Shown piece after piece: positions 53,137 through 61,178 of a stretch of DNA of 64,000 bases. A model generated the notes under the pieces. The model was not told where the DNA came from, ran no database searches, and saw only the letters and a list, made by a program, of their open reading frames with translations. Every line of letters begins with the position of its first letter. The stretch's first letter is position 1. Source of the stretch: JAQUBU01 sp036677685 (GTDB lineage: Bacteria > Bacillota > Syntrophomonadia > Syntrophomonadales > Syntrophomonadaceae); assembly GCA_036677685.1 (NCBI GenBank), contig JAVBWA010000013.1, positions 26,620-90,619 on the forward strand, in the 5' to 3' direction. The translations under genes were made by a program, and so were the position numbers.

Positions 53137-55513
53137 CCGGATTTGTGTCAAAAACATTAAGCAGCTGGCTGGGCTGAACATCGACTTCCAGGTAACCTAT
53201 GCGGTTTTCCGCATCCCGGTAAAGGCATTGGCCGGACCGAAGTGAAGCAAAGGTTTCCGGTTTGACCACACCCTCGCCGGCGCCCAAAACACGCAAATTA
53301 TTTCCGGCTTCTTCCGCCGAACCAGCCCGGAAGCAAAATACCTGACCAACGTTATTCGTAAATACCGGCTTATCCAAATCACTCATATTCTGAGAAATTA
53401 ATACGGGAATAAGCCCGTATGTACGGCCCATGCGGATACTTTCATCCAGCACCCCTTCGCCCTGGGGAGTAGAAGAAACAACATGAGCTTCATCGTAAAT
53501 CAGCAGCTTGGGAATGTCACGGGGCAAAGCAAAGGCTGTTTCACGAGTTATCGCCGCCATAAGGTAGGTAATTGCTATTCCCTGTCTTTCACTGTCCGTC
53601 CAGCGTTCATATGGAATGTGAGGCCGCGGTCTTGGTATTTCGCTTAAATTTAAAACGCTCATTCGCTGGCCGTCTTCAAATAATCCAAGTTGCCCTTGCC
53701 CATAGACCATTCTCCCAATGTCGGACTGCTTGAGCATCTGCAGTTGGTAAACGGTTTTCCGGGCTTCATCTTTTATATCACGGTCCGGATCATCTCTTTC
53801 CAATAAAGCAATTTCGTATGAAAAGGCATCCATATGCCTGTTATCAACAGGCAGGGCATATAGTCTTTCAAGGGCTTGAGAGATACACATCTGCCGGTTT
53901 TCGTTATTGTTTGGATTAAGTGCCAGGCTAAGATAATCTAAGGCTATTGACTTGGCCCTAGCTTCCTCCTTTGCCAGAATGAACGGATTAAGTGCAGCCT
54001 TACCTCGTGGAGATAGATCAATAACTTGTGTTATTGATTGGAAAGAGGAAATTAACCGGAACACCCAGTATTCGTTTTTGGGATCGCTGACCAGAACATA
54101 TCCGCCGGCAAGCAAGGTAAAATACGCTAACAGTTTTGCAAGGACACTTTTGCCGCCGCCAAGACTTCCCACAATGATAATAGCATTAGTTTTGTTCAAT
54201 TCCCGGGCCGATCTGCCAGGAGCCCAATATACCGGGGACTGCCCGGCCCATCCTGAAAAGAATCCGGGGGGATCTCCCAGTTCATAGTCGAAGTGAGGTC
54301 CCATAGCCGCAATGTACCCCGGATCACACTCTATCTTAGGGGCTGCCGGCTGAGATCCGGGTAAAAATGCCATTAAGGATTCAAGTTGCTTGGATGATGG
54401 CCTTACAGCCCTATAGTTCATTCCCAAGTAATGGGATTGTAATTGACCGGATTGAGAATTAACTTCTTTTGCTTCGTTTTGACCGATAGCAAGACTAATA
54501 GCCACGGATGCGAGCGGCTTTCCTTCCGATAGGTTCTGTTCAAGCTGCCGGCTGCCCCTAATTCCATCCTGGGCATTTACAGATACGTCTTCCATAGCGT
54601 CAATGGCTTCATCCATTTGAGCTGAGAGAAGACGTTTTTTGTTATCCACTTTTTTAAGGGCTTTATTCGGAGCGGTTATCTCGAAATGAATGCAAGTATC
54701 AAATGGAAAAGCAAACTCTTTCGCGCTGAATAAGTCTATGCCCCAGGCTGGAATATTGCGCGATAAATCCACAAAATGAACAAAGCTTTGATAGTGTTTG
54801 CGTTCATAACCATCGGTCACAACAACATAGTTTATTCTTTCATCTATCTCATGACCATCAGTAAAAGCTGCTATCGCGGCCGGTGTCATGATGCCCGAAG
54901 GACGATCAGGCAGAGGTGGCGGTAATAGCCCGACTCGCTGGGAACATTTTCGTATCATGAAATCCAGGTCGGAAAATCTTGCTCTGCTAAGCCCGTGCCG
55001 GCGCATTCGGGAGTAAAACTCTTTTTCGCTTTCTTCAGCAGCTTTTTTAAAGGAAAGTGGGATCTCCATCGGCCTAAGAGTCATGAAAGTTCTTAACGCC
55101 AAATCCCGCGCATACCCGAGAAATTCCTGAATATTTGATAGTGTTGGAATGTTTGGTAATTCAAATAAAATGTATCTACGCAATTGACGAGCTCCGTCAT
55201 TTATTGCTGAACGTACGGCCAGTGTATGTTCTGCCATTTCATTTAGTAAATCTTCACCCAGGTTCTTCCCGACGCATCGGTTAAAGTATCCGCCTTCATT
55301 CATTCCTATTTCATCCCACAGGATAAGAATCTGGCCGGTACCTTGATATCCGGATAACATTTCTTCAAATGAACCGACCACCATACATTTTCTATCCTCG
55401 GGCAGAAAGCGATAAGGTACGGCTTCAAGTTTATAGACGGCAAAAGATTTCCCCCTGGAATTAAATAATATATTCTTGTGAAAAGCGACAATCGGAAATT
55501 TAAAAGAGATCAT
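53099..55513 (-). CDS. virB4: VirB4-family conjugative ATPase
   Basis: An 804-residue ATPase. The Walker A motif GSLGGGKSVLAKLL lies near residue 445, with FVSDPKNEYW-like sequence after it. The Walker B LLIYDEAH near residue 690 is followed by GRTYGLIPVLISQN. VirB4 energises the type IV channel at the membrane. The start at 55513 follows GGAGG. It overlaps the TcpE-like gene by 14 bases. Confidence 0.93.
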   Translation of the reverse strand: MISFKFPIVAFHKNILFNSRGKSFAVYKLEAVPYRFLPEDRKCMVVGSFEEMLSGYQGTGQILILWDEIGMNEGGYFNRCVGKNLGEDLLNEMAEHTLAVRSAINDGARQLRRYILFELPNIPTLSNIQEFLGYARDLALRTFMTLRPMEIPLSFKKAAEESEKEFYSRMRRHGLSRARFSDLDFMIRKCSQRVGLLPPPLPDRPSGIMTPAAIAAFTDGHEIDERINYVVVTDGYERKHYQSFVHFVDLSRNIPAWGIDLFSAKEFAFPFDTCIHFEITAPNKALKKVDNKKRLLSAQMDEAIDAMEDVSVNAQDGIRGSRQLEQNLSEGKPLASVAISLAIGQNEAKEVNSQSGQLQSHYLGMNYRAVRPSSKQLESLMAFLPGSQPAAPKIECDPGYIAAMGPHFDYELGDPPGFFSGWAGQSPVYWAPGRSARELNKTNAIIIVGSLGGGKSVLAKLLAYFTLLAGGYVLVSDPKNEYWVFRLISSFQSITQVIDLSPRGKAALNPFILAKEEARAKSIALDYLSLALNPNNNENRQMCISQALERLYALPVDNRHMDAFSYEIALLERDDPDRDIKDEARKTVYQLQMLKQSDIGRMVYGQGQLGLFEDGQRMSVLNLSEIPRPRPHIPYERWTDSERQGIAITYLMAAITRETAFALPRDIPKLLIYDEAHVVSSTPQGEGVLDESIRMGRTYGLIPVLISQNMSDLDKPVFTNNVGQVFCFRAGSAEEAGNNLRVLGAGEGVVKPETFASLRSGQCLYRDAENRIGYLEVDVQPSQLLNVFDTNPDGSRNPERGENN

Positions 55514-55898
55514 CGGTACCTCCATAATCTTCAAGATCAAATGATTCCCACCAAAGCACCATTCTGCGTTTCTTTAGCAGTGACCGCCCGGAAAAATCCC
55601 TTTTATGAGGTCTAACCAGAAAACAGAGGAAATCGTAAACAAACCCCAAAAAAGGTCTGCCCTGCGGATCGTACTTAAGCAACACCGAAGTTAGTAGACA
55701 ATCAAAAAAAACCGTTACACCTAACAAAGGTTGTTGAAACACGGCAGCTGCGGGTATTGCTATAAGACGCGCAGGAAGAAGCAGCAGAATAAACAGAGCA
55801 AGGCCATCAAGGGGTATCGGTCGGGGTAATGGGTGCTGATTGTCGAGGCTATATATCTTCCACTGAATTTTAAATAGGTTCTTATAGCTATGAAACAT
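55500..55898 (-). CDS. TcpE-like conjugation protein
   Basis: A 132-residue protein with a TcpE-like pattern: N-terminal IQWKIYSLDNQHPLPRPIPLDG followed by two membrane helices at about 34-75 and a basic tail. TcpE lies upstream of the VirB4 ATPase in Tn916 and pCW3-type systems and is part of the membrane complex. It overlaps both neighbours. Confidence 0.75.
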   Translation of the reverse strand: MFHSYKNLFKIQWKIYSLDNQHPLPRPIPLDGLALFILLLLPARLIAIPAAAVFQQPLLGVTVFFDCLLTSVLLKYDPQGRPFLGFVYDFLCFLVRPHKRDFSGRSLLKKRRMVLWWESFDLEDYGGTDDLF

Positions 55899-56818
55899 CA
55901 GTAAGACCCCACTCTCACAAGCAACCAGCGTTCCTCTTTATTTGCTTCGATTACGATACTTTGTTCGATGTGGGTGATTCCCTCTGCAGACAGCTTTACA
56001 GCGGCAATTGCCCGGGCAGCTTCATCTTTACGAGAGAAAGCAGTGATATTTACCTCTTCAACTGTATAACCACCAACTGGATTTATCGTAACGCCAGGAC
56101 AAACGAAATTATCCATTTTTTGACCTTCGTAATACATACTTAATGCCTGAGCAGCAAAGGTCTTAAAGTCTTCGGGGACTTCCGTACTGCCTATCAGGGA
56201 TTTTGGATCTGCGGCAGAATAATCAAATTTGGGTTTGGCCACTGGGGTACCCAATACTTTTATCTCCCCATCACGTTCAACCTGGACGGATATTTCCATA
56301 ACCTCTTCGAAATCTTTCCAGTAGGTTATAATCTCACCGTTTTCTGTTTTCTGTCGTTCAACAATTCGTTCATTAGGCGGCAGTATTGGACTATCTTCAG
56401 TTAAAGTCATTAACCGGGATACTTCTGTTTTTAGAACAATACGGTAAAGTGACTTTTTATCGGAAACCTTTTTGGCTGAAATAACGCTAATTGAATTGCA
56501 CCGTTGGATTCCTTCCGGATAACCGGTTATGACACCAAAATTTTTAAGCTTCCTTGCGTAAGCCTCGCGGTCACTATCGAAGGTGCTCCAGGCCTGGGCA
56601 AAATCCTTTGCCGCTTCGCATGCTTTTCTTTCTTCATCAATTTGGGCAGGGGTTACGGTTTTGTCTTTTATATGCGCTATGGCGACATCGGTCAGAATGT
56701 TAGTCCGGATGCTTGTTATAAAGCAGACTATCAGTAAAATCCACAATACCGCTGATACCAGTGCCCTAGCGATAAACGGCCGGTTGCTTCGCATTATTTG
56801 CTGTATTTTATCAAGCAT
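55898..56818 (-). CDS. TcpC-like conjugation protein (VirB8 fold)
   Basis: A 306-residue protein with one N-terminal membrane helix (about 17-38) and two VirB8/NTF2-like units outside the membrane, as in TcpC (PF12642). Recognisable parts are AQAWSTFDSDREAYARKL near 75-95, which marks the first unit, and ALSMYYEGQKMDNF near 220-235 in the second. It is a scaffold of the secretion channel. Its ATG overlaps nothing and follows the 432-aa gene at one base. Confidence 0.82.
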   Translation of the reverse strand: MLDKIQQIMRSNRPFIARALVSAVLWILLIVCFITSIRTNILTDVAIAHIKDKTVTPAQIDEERKACEAAKDFAQAWSTFDSDREAYARKLKNFGVITGYPEGIQRCNSISVISAKKVSDKKSLYRIVLKTEVSRLMTLTEDSPILPPNERIVERQKTENGEIITYWKDFEEVMEISVQVERDGEIKVLGTPVAKPKFDYSAADPKSLIGSTEVPEDFKTFAAQALSMYYEGQKMDNFVCPGVTINPVGGYTVEEVNITAFSRKDEAARAIAAVKLSAEGITHIEQSIVIEANKEERWLLVRVGSY

Positions 56819-58111
56819 CTATATGCCTCCTTGTAGGGCCAATTCCCGCAATACATCCAAAGCATAATTGTAATCTTCCTTAGTCAGGAGTTTATTTATG
56901 TTAATGTAATAGCCTATAAGAGTATAGTCAGGATCATTGGCCAGGTTTCCATCATAAACATTAATGGTGCGAGTCTCACCATCGCTGTCGGTATATCCAT
57001 ATACCAAAACCCGCTGTCCAGAGAACCAACAATATTTTCTATCAATTTTGCCGGCCAGCATTTTGTCCGAACCCATAATCGGCCATTTTTCCGGGTTGAT
57101 TTTTTCAGGTTTGGCTAATGACTCTATCATGGTTCTCGGTTCGTTATCCTTAAAATAGGGTCCGTTATAATAAACATTTACAAGTTCACCTTTGTTGTCC
57201 CATTCACAATTTATTGAGCCATAAAAAACTCCGGGGCTGGCCCACTCGGTAAATCCACCGGTGTTATGCTTCTCAACTGCCTCCATAAAGCGGTCCACTC
57301 CCGGCCGGAGAACCGGCACGCTCTCCATAAGACCATTAATCCCACCGGATTGGCCCAGGAAATAGGCAGATCCTCCAATGCCAGCCCGCATCTGATTCAA
57401 GACGGTGAGATCCTTTTCCATGAACCACCGAGACTGAAAACGTGACCAGACTTCCCTGGCCTTTTGCTTTGAATCTCCTGAGTTTAGCAGACTACGAATA
57501 GATTCCTTGGGGTTCCGGGCCGAATTATCTTTAATCGGTATTACTTGGTACAGATCAGCCAAGCTATTGACCACATCGGATGATTTAGCCAAATCCATTG
57601 TCCATGCCTTATTAGAAAGACTTAACACCCCGAATCCTGCCCAAGGTTCCGGACCAATACCAGGGCCATAAGCTGGTTCCATGCCGGCTTGCAGATCCGT
57701 GTTAGTGTCATAAGTAATGGCTTTTTCGGCAAGTAATTTTTCTTCGTTGCCGGCGCCCGAAGCAATTTCGAATTCGCCAAACATTTTTAAACCTTGGCCA
57801 ACGTTTTGGGCCAGCTTCCCATCAGTCCCGCCCCATTTCGGATATACTCGGTAAAATTTCCGTTTTTCATATACTTTATAACCGTTTCCTGCATTGACGC
57901 TCAGCCGTCCAAAGCAAATATAACTATTGTTGACTGGATCATAAGCCAGTATTTTGCCGACTACAGCAGCTTTTCTATATAGCTGGCCCATAGACGAGCT
58001 GCCCCAGGGAGAACTACCTGACGGATTCTTATATGCTCCATGGGCAGTGCCTAGAGTAGTAAAAAAAAATATAGCCAGGCATAGAATTATAGAGAGCTTT
58101 ACTTTTTTCAT
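56819..58111 (-). CDS. Exported ICE protein of unknown function
   Basis: A 430-residue protein with a Sec signal peptide ending near GTAHG. The mature part has no recognised domain; notable segments are ICFGRLSVNAGNGYKVYEKR and INCEWDNKGELVNVYYNGP. It sits inside the secretion operon between TcpC and the pilin-like genes, so a structural role at the cell surface is likely. Starts at 58111 after GGAGGTG; the upstream GTG is in that site. Preceded by a terminator at 58138. Confidence 0.65.
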   Translation of the reverse strand: MKKVKLSIILCLAIFFFTTLGTAHGAYKNPSGSSPWGSSSMGQLYRKAAVVGKILAYDPVNNSYICFGRLSVNAGNGYKVYEKRKFYRVYPKWGGTDGKLAQNVGQGLKMFGEFEIASGAGNEEKLLAEKAITYDTNTDLQAGMEPAYGPGIGPEPWAGFGVLSLSNKAWTMDLAKSSDVVNSLADLYQVIPIKDNSARNPKESIRSLLNSGDSKQKAREVWSRFQSRWFMEKDLTVLNQMRAGIGGSAYFLGQSGGINGLMESVPVLRPGVDRFMEAVEKHNTGGFTEWASPGVFYGSINCEWDNKGELVNVYYNGPYFKDNEPRTMIESLAKPEKINPEKWPIMGSDKMLAGKIDRKYCWFSGQRVLVYGYTDSDGETRTINVYDGNLANDPDYTLIGYYININKLLTKEDYNYALDVLRELALQGGI

Positions 58112-58137
58112 GTGCACACCTCCATGTTTATCACGAT

Positions 58138-58167
58138 AAAAAATGCCCTGAATTGCAGGGCATTTTA
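58138..58167 (-). terminator. Intrinsic terminator after the pilin-like genes
   Basis: AAATGCCCTG / CAGGGCATTT with a 5-base loop, followed on the minus strand by TTTTTT. Likely partial read-through makes excess pilin-like protein relative to downstream components. Confidence 0.85.
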
Positions 58168-58238
58168 ATAACTGTTATTCAATTCACTCACTAAGCAGGG
58201 GCTGTTGTAATTGTTTGGGTTGCGGCCAGGTCAACCGC

Positions 58239-58559
58239 TCAGGTATGCAGCGTCAAATAATTAAGAATACCTGTCCCAAGGTTTTTTAAAGCTTCAGGTT
58301 CAGCAATTCCGTATATTACAGCAGCAGCAAGAATAAGCCCCAAAGACAGCAAAACCTGGGCCTTGCTTATAGCTTTCAGTATTCCAATTAAAGCTGCTAT
58401 AAGCAAAACGTATTGAGCAAGGGTAAATATTTTTTTCATCGCCATATCGGGCTCAAAGGCCATAGCCGGCTGTACCGGCAAAAGAATAAGGAGAGTGATT
58501 GTCAATATGAACCAAAGTCCGTTTGAGAAACTCTTTTGGTCACCAACTATTCTTTTCAT
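58239..58559 (-). CDS. VirB2/TcpD-like small membrane protein B
   Basis: A 106-residue protein with a signal peptide ending AMA (residue ~34) and a mature part with two hydrophobic helices. Its ending VIYGIAEPEALKNLGTGI is similar to the ending of the adjacent protein (IIYGVLDPTAFKDIAEGI), so the two arose by duplication. The ATG overlaps the upstream stop codon (TAATG). Candidate conjugative pilin or TcpD-like channel component. Confidence 0.7.
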   Translation of the reverse strand: MKRIVGDQKSFSNGLWFILTITLLILLPVQPAMAFEPDMAMKKIFTLAQYVLLIAALIGILKAISKAQVLLSLGLILAAAVIYGIAEPEALKNLGTGILNYLTLHT

Positions 58560-58948
58560 TAGCTGGTTCCTCCTCCGCTTCCAATCCCCAGCCAAGTTTT
58601 GATTCCTTCTGCTATGTCTTTAAATGCGGTGGGATCTAAAACACCGTAAATGATTCCTCCCACTATAACTATAATCACGGCTCCTACCACATTACTTTTT
58701 GCTAATGACATCCCGGCCGATGCAGCAACTATAATAATTAGGCAGAATAATATAAATCGCAGTATATTATTTCCTGCCGTATCAAGACTGAAGGCATTAG
58801 CAGAGACCGGTGCGCCAAATAAGAGAATAACGGTCAGTAGTCCAGCTACAATTTGTTGCCGCTCTTTTATTCCTGCCGGCAGGGAACGCACCAACCAGCT
58901 CCATAAGTTTAGCTTTGAAATTAATCGATTGATCTGTTTAATCAGCAT
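58559..58948 (-). CDS. VirB2/TcpD-like small membrane protein A
   Basis: A 129-residue protein with a signal peptide ending SANA, a mature domain with two hydrophobic helices and a Gly-rich tail (GIGSGGGTS). Size and architecture resemble VirB2 pilins. First gene of the secretion operon and paralogue of the next gene. A GGAGGTGG site lies 10 bases before the ATG. Confidence 0.72.
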   Translation of the reverse strand: MLIKQINRLISKLNLWSWLVRSLPAGIKERQQIVAGLLTVILLFGAPVSANAFSLDTAGNNILRFILFCLIIIVAASAGMSLAKSNVVGAVIIVIVGGIIYGVLDPTAFKDIAEGIKTWLGIGSGGGTS

Positions 58949-59047
58949 TTAATTAATGCCACCTCCATTTCTTAACTATTTCAACGCCTTGCCTTCTATT
59001 TCACCTCCTATCGATGCAAGCAAGCCCAAGCGTTCTAAACTAACGTA

Positions 59048-59076
59048 AAACGGCCAGGACAACGCCTGGCCGGATA
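59048..59076 (-). terminator. Intrinsic terminator before the secretion operon
   Basis: CGGCCAGG / CCTGGCCG with a 6-base loop, followed on the minus strand by TTTTACG. It ends the regulator transcript from 59098. Confidence 0.85.
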
Positions 59077-59097
59077 TATATTATTTATTTTCTCTTA

Positions 59098-59355
59098 CTA
59101 TACTCTTTCCTCAATTCTTCTAATTATGTTATATACCGCTCCGGCTCCTACGCCATATAGTTCTCCGATTTCCCTATAACTCAATTTATCATCGTAACGC
59201 ATAGATTGAATTACATTAAGGTCGGTTTCACTTAAATCCAAAAGTCTTATTTTATTTATATATTTTCCGTTAAGTCTCGCAAATGCGTATTCGGGAAGAC
59301 AATTTGTTATTATAGCTATTGTTAAGGCGTAATAATTTGACATAGTATTTGCCAC
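59098..59355 (-). CDS. Helix-turn-helix protein of the ICE
   Basis: An 85-residue protein. The C-terminal part, DDKLSYREIGELYGVGAGAVYNIIRR, is a helix-turn-helix of the sigma-70 region 4 type. The N-terminal half is hydrophobic-polar mixed. It probably regulates transfer genes. GTG start six bases after GGAGG, overlapping nothing but following the upstream stop at one base. Confidence 0.72.
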   Translation of the reverse strand: MANTMSNYYALTIAIITNCLPEYAFARLNGKYINKIRLLDLSETDLNVIQSMRYDDKLSYREIGELYGVGAGAVYNIIRRIEERV

Positions 59356-59356
59356 A

Positions 59357-59872
59357 TTATCCCTCCTCGGCCATCTGGAAACCTCTTTCTAATCCCTGCC
59401 TGGCCAGTACCTCCCGAATAGTATGAAACCATTTCCGGTTGGATACGTTTAAAGGAACAGCCCCGGCTTTTGCAGCCCTTAACCGGTATTCCTTTAATTC
59501 TCCGCTGCCCCATGCCCTTAACAAGTAGAACCACCACGGGTCATATCGTATGCTAAGCTTATCCGCCCAGCATAACCTAGATGGTTCCCGATTGGTATTT
59601 TTAGCATAATGTCGTGAATGTAATAAACAAAGATAATAATATTCAGTTCCAAATAATTTACCAGCGATCCTGGCACCATATTCGGGATGGCGTTCACCTT
59701 CCAGGCCATCCATATTAGGCCTTCCCCAATAACCCCAATCATGAATAACGATGCAGATGAATTCCTTCCAACTGGGCCAGCCATAAAGGTATTGCCAGGC
59801 CAGCAGTACAGTAAGCGGGTGCCAGAATACCTGGTGTACGCCAAAAAACAAACTCCTGGTTCCAACTTTCAA
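59357..59872 (-). CDS. HD-like hydrolase of the ICE
   Basis: A 171-residue protein with HDWGYWG, HPEYGARI and HSRHYAK, and CWADKLS, an arrangement similar to metal-binding HD phosphohydrolases. The canonical order (H...HD...D) is only partly clear, so the enzyme assignment is tentative. Many Trp and Tyr residues near the start may form a surface site. It starts with TTG after AGGGG and forms an operon with the HTH gene. Confidence 0.6.
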   Translation of the reverse strand: MKVGTRSLFFGVHQVFWHPLTVLLAWQYLYGWPSWKEFICIVIHDWGYWGRPNMDGLEGERHPEYGARIAGKLFGTEYYYLCLLHSRHYAKNTNREPSRLCWADKLSIRYDPWWFYLLRAWGSGELKEYRLRAAKAGAVPLNVSNRKWFHTIREVLARQGLERGFQMAEEG

Positions 59873-59901
59873 GGTATCCCCTCACTTTTTCAATCTATAA
59901 T

Positions 59902-59933
59902 AAAAAAACCAGGCCCTTTTGAACCTGGTTTTA
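59902..59933 (-). terminator. Intrinsic terminator after the HU gene
   Basis: AAAACCAGG / CCTGGTTTT stem followed on the minus strand by TTTTTTTA. Confidence 0.85.
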
Positions 59934-59953
59934 TGTAAGTACTTTTGGTTGTT

Positions 59954-60226
59954 TTAATTAAGCATGTTTTTAAATTCGGATCCGGGTTTAAACGCCGGTA
60001 CTTTTTTAGCTTCGATGGTTATTGGCTTTCCTGTTTGTGGATTGCGGCCCTTCCGCTCTTTTCTGTCACGGGGTTCAAATGTTCCAAACCCTATTATTTG
60101 TACCTTGTTTCCCTGGGATACTTCCCTCATTATGGCCTCTATTGCAATTTCAAGAGCATTGCTGGATGCTTTCTTTGTTTGGCCTGTTCTATTGGCTATT
60201 TCAGCTATCAATTCGTTTTTATTCAA
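59954..60226 (-). CDS. HU-family DNA-binding protein
   Basis: A 90-residue HU: MNKNELIAEIA, then QIIGFGTFEPRDRKERKG and RNPQTGKPI in the DNA-intercalating arm with the conserved proline. HU bends DNA and could support recombination, replication or expression of the element. TTG start seven bases after AAGGAGA. It is followed by a terminator. Confidence 0.93.
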   Translation of the reverse strand: MNKNELIAEIANRTGQTKKASSNALEIAIEAIMREVSQGNKVQIIGFGTFEPRDRKERKGRNPQTGKPITIEAKKVPAFKPGSEFKNMLN

Positions 60227-60299
60227 TATTTAATCTCCTTCCCAGTTGACTTAATGCAGCAGTAAAAATCACCACCTCCTTAGGATTTTTGCCAGGTTG

Positions 60300-60455
60300 C
60301 TATGATAGTTTAATAATGCTTTTGGTCCCAGTCGTTCTATGTATTAGATGTATTTCACCTGGCGGGTTTTTCAGCACATACCAATTGTTCGAATTATGGC
60401 TATGCTTTTTCATGATTTCCTTTTGCCTGCGCGTAGGCCTCCTACCTCGTGCCAT
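60300..60455 (-). CDS. DUF6906-like small protein
   Basis: A 51-residue basic protein, beginning MARGRRPTRRQKEIMKKH, then NWYVLKNPPGEIHLIHR and a TTGTKSIIKL end. The PTRRQKE...NW.V pattern matches the small DUF6906 family of Firmicutes phages and mobile elements; function unknown. GGGAG lies a suitable distance before the ATG. Confidence 0.6.
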   Translation of the reverse strand: MARGRRPTRRQKEIMKKHSHNSNNWYVLKNPPGEIHLIHRTTGTKSIIKLS

Positions 60456-60511
60456 TCAACCATCTCCCTTTGAATTTTAATTTACTGCTTTCATCACAGC
60501 CTATTTCTGAA

Positions 60512-60682
60512 TTATTGATCCTTATCAAGACCAATTTTTTCTTGTGTGTTTTGGTAGTACTCATTAATTAATTTATCAAGAGATTGACTCATTCGGATTA
60601 CTTTCGAATCTTGCAGGTCTTTTCCAATTCCGAGTTTGTTTAACTCTCCGCGAGATTTTTCTATATTAGCGACAATACTCAC
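60512..60682 (-). CDS. Spo0E-like aspartyl phosphatase
   Basis: A 56-residue Spo0E family protein: IEKSRGELNKLG, then SKVIRMSQSLDKLINEYY contains the family SQxLDxLI signature. Spo0E dephosphorylates Spo0A and delays sporulation. GTG start after GGAGGGAGGG. Encoded on the element, so it could affect the host's decision to sporulate. Confidence 0.85.
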   Translation of the reverse strand: MSIVANIEKSRGELNKLGIGKDLQDSKVIRMSQSLDKLINEYYQNTQEKIGLDKDQ

Positions 60683-60710
60683 TCAAACCCTCCCTCCTAA
60701 AAAAGTCCAT

Positions 60711-60736
60711 AAAAAAACCTTGGCTATTAACCAAGG
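60711..60736 (-). terminator. Intrinsic terminator
   Basis: CCTTGG / CCAAGG with a 7-base loop, followed on the minus strand by TTTTTTT. Ends transcripts from the right-hand genes. Confidence 0.82.
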
Positions 60737-60847
60737 AAATGCAAATTCATATGTTTTACACTAACAGCCGCCGCTGTGATAAGTTCTGAATAATTTTTAT
60801 TTATCCAATATTTATCAATTTTTATTATTTATAATTCTATTTGACGT

Positions 60848-60918
60848 GGAGGAGTGGCCAACGGTAAAGGCAGCCGACTTATAATCGGCAGGTAGGGTAA
60901 ATCATCCGAGGGTTCGAA
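60848..60918 (+). pseudogene. 5' part of a class II-like tRNA gene, UAU anticodon
   Basis: A tRNA-like sequence is intact through the T loop: acceptor GGAGGAG, D arm GCC-AACGGTAAA-GGC, anticodon arm GCCGA-CTTATAA-TCGGC (anticodon UAU), a long variable region and GAGGGTTCGAA. The complementary T-stem strand and acceptor 3' half are missing; the following sequence is unrelated. It may be an attachment-site relic or a degenerate tRNA carried by the element. The remaining gene-free bases 60919-61178 hold only one copy of the motif at 60962. Confidence 0.55.
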
Positions 60919-60961
60919 GGGAATAAGGCTAAAGCCAGTAAAATATTTTTTTATTCAGCTG

Positions 60962-60974
60962 CCCATTATTAGCC
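60962..60974. repeat. AGGCTAATAATGGG motif, copy 1
   Basis: CCCATTATTAGCC, one of four copies bordering the two right-end genes (others at 62639, 62781, 63884). Confidence 0.6.
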
Positions 60975-61178
60975 TTAGTGCCGTCCCAAATAAACATTAA
61001 GCGGAATTCCCGGCATACCATAATGATTAAACTTCATATTACAGTACCTTCCTTTATGGCCTTTTGGCTGTATGCATTAAAAAGAGCTCGAAGTTGAAGG
61101 TAACGGATTCTCATTCGGGAAAAACGCCACCAGCTTAAGGAGGTTGTTAGCCAGACGTATGCATTTGTTTGTTCCTCC

